40,177 nucleotides of DNA from assembly GCA_038131955.1 (NCBI GenBank), contig JAYPQK010000004.1:1-40177 (forward strand). Reading direction: 5' to 3'. The stretch is from SHAN690 sp038131955 (GTDB taxonomy: Bacteria > Bacteroidota > Bacteroidia > Flavobacteriales_G > Salibacteraceae). Positions 33,246-40,177 of the stretch are shown one piece after another; within the stretch, counting starts at the first letter, position 1; every line of letters starts with the position of its first letter. A program made the position numbers and the translations under genes. The notes under the pieces are model-generated. The model worked only from the letters and a program-made list of their open reading frames with translations, was not told the DNA's origin and did not search any database.

Positions 33246-36200
33246 ATGTCTGCAGAACACGAAATAAATTCCCTTATAATTGAGATGTCTGGTGGTAGAC
33301 CTCAATTTCGTCAAGCAAGACTGAAACAAGAGATCGAAAGCGTTATACAGCATTACTTCGACAAGTATGATGTTGAGGGAAAAGACATTTTTATTGATTC
33401 AATAAGGTTTGACATCGACTCGCTCGATAGCGACTACATTGAAGAAGAACTCCTTCTTAGGCTTTCATTTTTATTGGATAGTGAACTGAAAAAGTTTCTT
33501 TCTGATCCAGAAGTGATATCGCGTACTCAAAGTCAACGTAGCGAGATCTTACAAGACTCATTTAAGGAATTTATTCTCAACGGTTTCTCCAAGTCAGATA
33601 ATCGAAGCTTGGATCAAATAGTTCAAGGACTTTTGAGATCTGACCTAATTGATTTTCAAGATTATGTCGATGAATATTCTGCATCGGAAAAGTTGCTGTT
33701 TCGGCTTTTTGAGCAAGTAAGCTTTAAAACATACGAAGAGTATTGGGAGTGGTCGCGAAAATCCGTCTATACCAAGGTTCGTAGATTCAATCTTCAAATA
33801 CTAACTGATCTACAGCCCTATCTTAAGATTGGCAAGGAAAGAGATTTTCAACGCTTTATTGAACGGATAACATTCGAGGTGTTAATGTCGACAGCTTATG
33901 TGCGTTTGACGTCTGATGAAGTTATAAAACAACTTCTAGTTCGGTACACCAAGGAGGCAACGAAGTTTTTGGAGGATTCGCTATTAATCTCGGAACAGAA
34001 TTCAAAAACAGCGATAGAACAATATTTATATCCGTCTGGAACTTCGGATGCTTCAGCCTCTATTATTGCTTACCTAAACGCCCCTGGAGATCATGATGAG
34101 CCATTGATAAAGGTGCTCAAATCTTTAGTTTCAAGATTGTCTACCGGGTCATTGGAGCGCGATTTACTTCCTTCGATTTTACTTGATGAAATAAATATAC
34201 CCTCGGTACGTCTTAGGAAGCTCCTCGCAATATTGAATTCTGGACAATTTCAGGTAGTTTATCGATTTTTAAAGAAGCATTTATCATTATTCAAAGAGTT
34301 ACCGGAATTCACATTGTTACAGGTTGCAGATCTCGCTAAAAAAAAATACCAGGTCATTGTCTACCCAGATCTCATCCATATTCTTGCTGATATAAAGGGT
34401 CGACCTCAGGTTAACGATAGGTTCAAGAAGACCCTGCGAAGGTTGATTGATTCGATTAGTGCAAGAAGATCTTTCTCAAGTGAGGACTTAATTTCCGGTC
34501 TTGTTCATGAACTGAATACAAGCAATTCTACCAAAGACTCGAATTTGGGAATCTTGTTGAATACACTGGCGGATGAGATTGTATTAGAGAAGCAATTAGC
34601 GGAAGAGGGATGGAAGCAATGGGGTAAGGTTAGGATACTTATACATTTTCTTGAAAGTGGTGTTTTTTTATACCATGACGATACTCCTAAAGATTTGTTG
34701 ATTTCCATTATTGGAGAGGACTTCCAAGGACTGTTAAGACACTTTAATTCGCACATCGAAAACGATGTCTTTTGGGTACGCTTCATTCATCAATTTTCTC
34801 TTGATGACGTGCTTTTAGTTTTTGATGGTTTATTCGGTCAGAGACTCTCGTATCAATCTGTAAAAGGCATTATAAGATCCATTCGTGATTGGGGTGTATT
34901 TGATCCACAGAAAGATTTACTTCTAACCTACATCAGATTGGTGAGAGAATCGCATTTAAATTCTGATTCTTCTGAAAAGGTCATCAATGCCGAGATTAAA
35001 GCTTTCTGGGCTCAGCGCTACTACCCCCAAATTGAACAAACTGAATACGTGGTGGAGTCAGCCACAGATTGGTTGAGTGAATGGAAGCAAAACGGTCAGC
35101 CAGAAACTCCGTTGCAAGTTCGGAACGCTGTCCTTGCAATTTTAAAGCATGAAATTCATGTTCTGCTGAGGTTTCTAGTCGATGATGAAATTGAAATTGA
35201 TCATTGGGAAGTTTTTTTTAAGGGCTTAGACAGAATCCAAATGGTTGAAATTATCCAAAGACTGTCCTTTTCCAGCCCGTTTCCAGAGATCATAGCAGGG
35301 TTACAACTCCTGCGAGTTACGGACGTAGCCTCGCGGCTTTCAATTCGTCAATTGACCTCGCTTATCGTCTTTGGAGCCAGACGTCAATCAGCTCAAATTA
35401 AGCTCGTAATGATGCAGGCTTGGGAAAGTTTTCAGACTGAAAAACCACAGAGAGTTGAAGAGGTTCTTCTCGTTGTAAAAAGGACTAGTACTTTAAATCG
35501 ATGGCTTGAATCTACCCAAAACCTCCAAAATATAGATGACTTTGTTAATTCATTCAGGGATATTTTGAACTCAGGTGTATTCAAGCCTAAGCTTGAATAC
35601 ACATCATTTGGAAGCTTTGAGGTAGAACTTCGACGACACATACAACGAAGAGAACTTTCAATTTTGAGTGTCTTTTATCAAGTAGATATAGAGCGCGTAA
35701 TTACCTTTCTTCAAAAACTATCCCATGTAACGATAAGTGCAATAAAGCTACATCTTGAGCAGAAGTATCGCGATACATTATACTTAGATTCTGTCTTCGC
35801 TCTTAAATCGACCTCAGGGGAGGAAAGAGATTTACTTGAAAGATTTTCCCTTGCCTATGGCTTAGTGCATATGCACTTTAATGTCGAATCTTTTCTTGCA
35901 TTTGTTGAGATTAGAATGCCATCAATAAAAGTTACCGGAAATCTGGAATTGCTGAAGGCTCCACTCGGACGAGGACTTTCAACCACTCATATATATCAAT
36001 CTATTAAGTGGAAAATTAACCAGGATCAAGATAGGATCAAGGTCTTTGAAGGCCAGGCACTTTTGGACATCATTCATACCGATCGGGATCAATTAATTTC
36101 TCTAATTCGAGCGGATATCAAGGCTGTCCATACCGTCAGTGAATTCTTTAGCCTTTTGCCAACGTCAAAATGGGCGTATTTCATTTCAGTGTTATTAAAT

Positions 36201-38777
36201 AAGGATATGGAATGGGTGAAGAAGATGATTGGCGAGAATCAACCAAAGAATTTGAAATCTAGGAAGGATGAATTGTCTGCCCTTCTGATAGTCTCCATAT
36301 TTAATCAGGGTTCAATTGAATCACTCGAGTCCATTTCAATCTTAAAATCCCCTTTAGATCTTGATCTCGAGGAGGTTGAGGTATTAAATGAAGTTGATTC
36401 TAGAATCCAAGATCACATTCTTAGAGAGGATATTCTAAAAATGCCGCATGGTTACGTTAGAATCGGAATCAATGAACTTTATCAAGATTTCTATACGGTG
36501 TTTCACTTGCTTGAGGAGGTGCTCAAAAATGGTGTGTTTCCATTTTGGTCATCGATTCACACATCACCAGAATTAATTAAGGTAATTGATGAATTGTATC
36601 GACATACACCTCGTTTGGCTGCAAAATTTGTAGTTGAAGAATTAGAGAAACCGAACAGACTTCGAAATCTACTTCGACTCATGGGTCCTGACAATTTCAT
36701 CGAATTATTAAGGCGCATTGATCCAGAACGTCAAAGTTTGTTTCAAACCTTAGCTAATTCTCTTGCGACCATTCATATGGAGTGGATTTCATTCGATCGA
36801 GGATATGCCTATTTCTTGGACTCGTGCGTTAAAATTCTATCTCAAAGACCATACTTAGCCACAGAAGAAGTAGCTGTTTATTCTATGTCTGCATTTGCCA
36901 TTGAATTGGGAGTATCTGATCGAATATATCTTGAGTGGATTTCAATGAAGCCCTCCGAAAAGCTGGACAATTATGAGATGGCATTTGTCCATGCTTTTTT
37001 AAAGTCAAGAAGTTACACGCTGAATTTTACAGAAGAACAAAAACTCCAGCAAAGTCTTGATCTGTTGGAAGCCCTCCTTGTTGATCAAAAAACTCCATGG
37101 TGGCAAAGAGTAAAGAAATCTGATAATCGCTCAATCAACAAGCAGGTAGAAGGTCTGGCGACAGTTATCCTTGGCTATGCTCAGGCAAAATGGATTTCTG
37201 CAGTTGAAAAAATGCGCTTTTCAGGTAAGGTGTACAATTTTCTATCCGGTCATTTAAACCATCAGCAATTTGACCAAATGCTTTTGGCTTTGGCTCCTTC
37301 ATTTGGCGGATTCGTTGTAAGTGTCAATCTGCTCGTGGAGAACCTTTTCGCATCACACCCCCTAGATAATTGGCGTAAATTCCTGATTCTAACTATCCGC
37401 TCATCAGTGCAATTCGACGCCCACCGTTTCATTAAGTTGGCTCTTCCAAAATTGAAAGAATCTACTTCTTATCCAGAAAAAAAACTGCTGGCTGAGTTAA
37501 CAAACATGGCGCGTGAGCTTCTTACTAAAGGAGAAACCAGATTCATGCCTGTCCTTGACATTCTTGAAAAATCAGACATAGCCCAAATCATTGATCAAGA
37601 GTCAGAAGAGTTCGAAGCGTCACAGCGCGATATTGTCGGATATCCAATCACCTATGATTTTGTGGATGTGTTGAGCTACTACCTGAGAGTCGGATCTATA
37701 CCTATTGACAGTGCACAATTATTTGATAGTTTAATCGATTTCACGCTGAAACTTGATGAACAGTATCAAGCGGCGCCACATCAGATTAGAGGAGCGATTA
37801 GAAATGCTCTGAGAGAATCGACAGTTCGAAAACGCCTCCTCGCAGAAGAGAAAAGTTATTTAATTGGGAAGCTAACTGAGATATTATATCCACATGCGGT
37901 TCGAGAGTTGTACTTGGTTGAACGTCCTCTTATTGAGTTATTAAGCACACAATGGTCATCAGCATCTGAAAGCGTGTTGTTTGAAAGTTATTTAATTCAT
38001 CTTCTTGAAAATGCGGTTCATCCAGCGACGACTGCGCTCAGGGCAGAGGCTCTTTTGGCTGGCTTTATTAAGAAGGCCATTGAGAGATGGGGTATTATAG
38101 AACTCGAAAACGAAGATGAGTTGCATGGAATACCTCCAAACATTGCCGATTTAATTTTGGAATTATCCTCAAGTAAGCATGCCGGTAGTAACCAAACGAA
38201 AGCAGAAAAATCAGATGATCAACAAGAAAAGAAAAACCAACCGGAGCCTCCAATAATTCCAGATGTGATGTTAGATTTTGAAGTCAATATCAGAAACGCG
38301 GGATTGGTAATAGCATGGCCATATTTGGTAAGGTATTTTGATATGCTTGAAATGCTGGACGGACAAAAGTTCAAGACAGAAGAAGATGCTGCCCGAGCGG
38401 TGCTGCTTTTACAATATGTCGCCACAGGAAATGAATTTGCTGCTGAACATGAATTGCTTTTGAATAAAGTTTTGTGTGGGGTCAAAATTGCTACACCGGT
38501 AGCATTCGAGATAAACTTAACGGATAAAGAACGTGAGGTGACAGAACAGATGTTGAAAGGATTGCTATCGAACTGGAATCGCCTGAAGAATACATCAATT
38601 GATGCTCTCAGGGAAGGATTTATCATACGTGATGGTCAATTAATGGAATCCGAAGAAACTTGGAATCTGAAAGTTGAAAAGAAGACCATTGACATTCTTA
38701 TGGAAAGCATGCCTTGGTCTTATAGCATGATTAAGTTACCTTGGATGAGTAAAAGACTCTTTGTAGAATGGGGATAG
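33246..38777 (+). CDS. Contractile injection system tape measure protein
   Basis: 1843 residues. The N-terminus (EINSLIIEMSGGRPQFRQAR, then YFDKYDVEGKDIFIDSIRFD and LDSDYIEEELLLRL) is the recognised start of the CIS tape measure family in Bacteroidota. The rest is almost entirely alpha-helical with repeated units of about 100-150 residues containing L-x-x-x-L patterns; the C-terminal end has IIPDVMLDFEVNIRNAGLVI, then AWPYLVRYFDML, a conserved family end. Such proteins are thought to set tube length and span the lumen. A segment rich in Lys, Gln and Pro (about 1650-1672) looks like a flexible linker before the conserved C-terminal domain. The 3' end overlaps the AAA+ gene by 10 bases. No signal peptide or membrane helix is seen. 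Confidence 0.93.
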   Translation: MSAEHEINSLIIEMSGGRPQFRQARLKQEIESVIQHYFDKYDVEGKDIFIDSIRFDIDSLDSDYIEEELLLRLSFLLDSELKKFLSDPEVISRTQSQRSEILQDSFKEFILNGFSKSDNRSLDQIVQGLLRSDLIDFQDYVDEYSASEKLLFRLFEQVSFKTYEEYWEWSRKSVYTKVRRFNLQILTDLQPYLKIGKERDFQRFIERITFEVLMSTAYVRLTSDEVIKQLLVRYTKEATKFLEDSLLISEQNSKTAIEQYLYPSGTSDASASIIAYLNAPGDHDEPLIKVLKSLVSRLSTGSLERDLLPSILLDEINIPSVRLRKLLAILNSGQFQVVYRFLKKHLSLFKELPEFTLLQVADLAKKKYQVIVYPDLIHILADIKGRPQVNDRFKKTLRRLIDSISARRSFSSEDLISGLVHELNTSNSTKDSNLGILLNTLADEIVLEKQLAEEGWKQWGKVRILIHFLESGVFLYHDDTPKDLLISIIGEDFQGLLRHFNSHIENDVFWVRFIHQFSLDDVLLVFDGLFGQRLSYQSVKGIIRSIRDWGVFDPQKDLLLTYIRLVRESHLNSDSSEKVINAEIKAFWAQRYYPQIEQTEYVVESATDWLSEWKQNGQPETPLQVRNAVLAILKHEIHVLLRFLVDDEIEIDHWEVFFKGLDRIQMVEIIQRLSFSSPFPEIIAGLQLLRVTDVASRLSIRQLTSLIVFGARRQSAQIKLVMMQAWESFQTEKPQRVEEVLLVVKRTSTLNRWLESTQNLQNIDDFVNSFRDILNSGVFKPKLEYTSFGSFEVELRRHIQRRELSILSVFYQVDIERVITFLQKLSHVTISAIKLHLEQKYRDTLYLDSVFALKSTSGEERDLLERFSLAYGLVHMHFNVESFLAFVEIRMPSIKVTGNLELLKAPLGRGLSTTHIYQSIKWKINQDQDRIKVFEGQALLDIIHTDRDQLISLIRADIKAVHTVSEFFSLLPTSKWAYFISVLLNKDMEWVKKMIGENQPKNLKSRKDELSALLIVSIFNQGSIESLESISILKSPLDLDLEEVEVLNEVDSRIQDHILREDILKMPHGYVRIGINELYQDFYTVFHLLEEVLKNGVFPFWSSIHTSPELIKVIDELYRHTPRLAAKFVVEELEKPNRLRNLLRLMGPDNFIELLRRIDPERQSLFQTLANSLATIHMEWISFDRGYAYFLDSCVKILSQRPYLATEEVAVYSMSAFAIELGVSDRIYLEWISMKPSEKLDNYEMAFVHAFLKSRSYTLNFTEEQKLQQSLDLLEALLVDQKTPWWQRVKKSDNRSINKQVEGLATVILGYAQAKWISAVEKMRFSGKVYNFLSGHLNHQQFDQMLLALAPSFGGFVVSVNLLVENLFASHPLDNWRKFLILTIRSSVQFDAHRFIKLALPKLKESTSYPEKKLLAELTNMARELLTKGETRFMPVLDILEKSDIAQIIDQESEEFEASQRDIVGYPITYDFVDVLSYYLRVGSIPIDSAQLFDSLIDFTLKLDEQYQAAPHQIRGAIRNALRESTVRKRLLAEEKSYLIGKLTEILYPHAVRELYLVERPLIELLSTQWSSASESVLFESYLIHLLENAVHPATTALRAEALLAGFIKKAIERWGIIELENEDELHGIPPNIADLILELSSSKHAGSNQTKAEKSDDQQEKKNQPEPPIIPDVMLDFEVNIRNAGLVIAWPYLVRYFDMLEMLDGQKFKTEEDAARAVLLLQYVATGNEFAAEHELLLNKVLCGVKIATPVAFEINLTDKEREVTEQMLKGLLSNWNRLKNTSIDALREGFIIRDGQLMESEETWNLKVEKKTIDILMESMPWSYSMIKLPWMSKRLFVEWG

Positions 38778-40114
38778 CCTTTAATAACAGTATTGCGACT
38801 TTGGAAAAGGAGATTGATTGGCTCAATCAAATCATAGTCTACCGATTCGCCGATTATTTCAAACATTCGGAGCGCTACCCTTTTCCTAAGGCACCCGATT
38901 TATCGAATGACAATTCATACTATGCTGAGATGATTCGTGCCTACAATTTGGATGAAATGGGACGTGTTCTGGTCATGATAGCATTGGCGCCTCATTTAAA
39001 ACCCTCTGTCTTCGATGTTTTCTACACCAAGAACGAACAATTTGATAGGGTATTCGCTGAATTTGGGGGGTTAAAAGGTGAAAAGCACAGCGGCTTTATA
39101 CCAACAGGAGAGACAGCTGCTTTTATCATAGCTGGTGAAGATTTAGACAGGCGGTTTGAATTACAGCGATATTTCGATGAAAATCATGTGCTTTATCGAG
39201 AAAACATTCTGTCATTAGGCTTTACAAATGTCTACGAACCAATCTGGAGTGGAGAGTTGATTATTAGTAAAGAATGCTTGACCCATTTAACTAGAAATGA
39301 AGAGTATAAGCCTCGATTTTCACCGGCTTTTCCGGCGCACCTACTCACAACTAAGCTCACTTGGGAGGATGCAGTTTTTGATCAAAATGTTCTGACGGAA
39401 ATCGAACATATCCAATCCTGGATTCGATATAAAAATCAAATTCTCCGTACCCCGAATCTTCGTCGATATCTAAAGGATGGATATCGAGCATTGTTTTATG
39501 GTCCACCTGGCACGGGAAAGTCTATGACGGCTGCCTTAATCGGAAAGTCCAATGAAATTGATGTCTACCGAGTTGATTTATCTGCGGTAGTCTCAAAATA
39601 TATCGGCGAAACAGAAAAGAATCTTTCTAGGCTTTTTGACATGGCTGAAAATAAAAATTGGATACTGTTTTTTGATGAGGCAGATGCCTTGTTCTCTAAG
39701 AGGATGTCGACGCAGAGCAGCAACGATATGTTCGCTAATCAGCAGGTTGCTTTCTTGCTGCAGCGGATTGAAGAATATAATGGTGTCCTAATCCTGGCAT
39801 CGAATTTCAAAGACAACATTGATGATGCGTTCCGCAGACGCTTTCAAAGCATTGTCTTCTTCCCCAAACCAACATCCGATCTCAGATTCGAACTATGGTT
39901 AAAGTACTTTGCCGAGTTCGACGTCAATAAACAAGATTTGCAGCGAATTGCTGCCGATTACGAAATTGCAGGTGGAGAAATAATCAATGTACTCAGGTAT
40001 TGCTCCATAGTTTCCGCTCAGCGAAATTCTAATGAGATAGAAGAGGCCGACATACTAAAAGGAATAAAGAAGGAATTATTAAAAGAGGGTATAACCCTCC
40101 AAACGAAAGAATAA
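38768..40114 (+). CDS. AAA+ ATPase (Pvc15-like assembly factor)
   Basis: 448 residues. The N-terminal about 200 residues are specific to the injection-system group (WLNQIIVYRFADYFKHS). The AAA+ module follows: Walker A GPPGTGKS (245-252), Walker B ILFFDEADALF (about 299-309), sensor 1 LILASNFKDN (about 341-350), arginine finger region DDAFRRRFQS (about 352-361), and a helical lid with sensor 2 region GGEIINVLRYC. In PVC/Afp such ATPases are not part of the mature particle but are needed for assembly or cargo loading. The start ATG at 38768 lies inside the end of the tape measure gene, so the two are coupled. This is the last complete gene in the window. Confidence 0.95.
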   Translation: MGIAFNNSIATLEKEIDWLNQIIVYRFADYFKHSERYPFPKAPDLSNDNSYYAEMIRAYNLDEMGRVLVMIALAPHLKPSVFDVFYTKNEQFDRVFAEFGGLKGEKHSGFIPTGETAAFIIAGEDLDRRFELQRYFDENHVLYRENILSLGFTNVYEPIWSGELIISKECLTHLTRNEEYKPRFSPAFPAHLLTTKLTWEDAVFDQNVLTEIEHIQSWIRYKNQILRTPNLRRYLKDGYRALFYGPPGTGKSMTAALIGKSNEIDVYRVDLSAVVSKYIGETEKNLSRLFDMAENKNWILFFDEADALFSKRMSTQSSNDMFANQQVAFLLQRIEEYNGVLILASNFKDNIDDAFRRRFQSIVFFPKPTSDLRFELWLKYFAEFDVNKQDLQRIAADYEIAGGEIINVLRYCSIVSAQRNSNEIEEADILKGIKKELLKEGITLQTKE

Positions 40115-40177
40115 CCTCTACTTCTCGATACAAAATGTGAAGTAAATCCTGAAATACCTTCTTGGTAAGCCCTATAG
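40115..40177. other. Sequence after AAA+ gene, no feature seen
   Basis: The final 63 bases hold no convincing start codon with an open frame, stem-loop or RNA gene. Nothing shows whether the injection-system operon continues beyond the edge. Confidence 0.4.

Noticed and set aside
35570..35602. Inverted repeat TGTATTCAAGCCTAAGCTTGAATACA inside the tape measure gene
   Set aside because: It forms a good hairpin (TGTATTCAAGC with GCTTGAATACA), but lies in the middle of a well-supported coding frame with no T tract; most likely incidental.
38219..38626. 135-residue minus-strand open frame at the end of the tape measure gene
   Set aside because: Ser-rich antisense product lying on a conserved part of the tape measure protein; no start context or domain.
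1..40177. CRISPR arrays, tRNA or rRNA genes, insertion sequences
   Set aside because: No regularly spaced repeats, no tRNA-like cloverleaf or rRNA sequence, and no transposase or integrase was found while reading the window.

Overview
The window is most likely from a marine-type member of the Bacteroidota. The evidence is AT-rich coding, a TonB-dependent receptor, a DUF4407 protein, a CHU_C-type (type B T9SS sorting-like) domain, lipobox lipoproteins, starts without clear Shine-Dalgarno sites, and a contractile injection system of the Bacteroidota type. I cannot name a genus.

Layout. (1) Positions 1-705, minus strand: two lipoprotein genes, a truncated permuted NlpC/P60 (YiiX-like) gene and a small lipocalin-like lipoprotein. 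Local GC in the first 120 bases is about 52%, higher than in the rest, so this is probably ordinary chromosome. (2) 706-1002: intergenic region where transcription diverges; from here to the right end every gene is on the plus strand. (3) About 1003-6568: five poorly characterised genes. They encode a protein with two Ig-like repeats, a DUF4407 membrane/coiled-coil protein, a secreted protein, a Gly/Ala-rich protein with a disordered N-terminus, and an unknown protein. They are candidate accessory or cargo genes. (4) 6776-8785: a membrane-anchored GH18-like protein with an altered catalytic motif, and a small membrane protein. (5) 8782-24972: the structural core of an extracellular contractile injection system (eCIS, related to the Photorhabdus virulence cassette PVC, Afp and AlgoCIS). 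In order it encodes a Pvc16-like terminator/cap (DUF4255), an unknown protein, the sheath, the main tube, a second tube paralogue, a Pvc5-like tube protein, DUF5908, a LysM baseplate protein, VgrG-like spike, PAAR tip, gp25, gpJ-like baseplate, a fibre-like protein and a Pvc12-like wedge. (6) 24959-33229: three tightly coupled genes that are not structural eCIS parts: a STAND ATPase with a transmembrane helix and WD40-like end, a TonB-dependent receptor with an unusual N-terminal domain, and a SulP anion transporter fused to TerB-like, STAS and CHU_C-like domains. (7) 33246-40114: the 1843-residue CIS tape measure protein and the AAA+ ATPase (Pvc15-like), overlapping by 10 bases.

Working model. 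The baseplate (gp25, gpJ, Pvc12-like, LysM protein, VgrG, PAAR) assembles first. Tube and sheath polymerise to a length set by the tape measure and are closed by the Pvc16-like cap, with help from the AAA+ ATPase. A stem-loop terminator just after the main tube gene would give much more sheath and tube than baseplate transcript. The envelope/sensor genes inside the same transcription unit are not part of the particle as known from PVC or Afp. Their coupling to the tape measure and ATPase genes is the most unusual aspect of the locus. No classical toxin is visible, so cargo is either among the unknown genes at 3441-6568 or outside the window.
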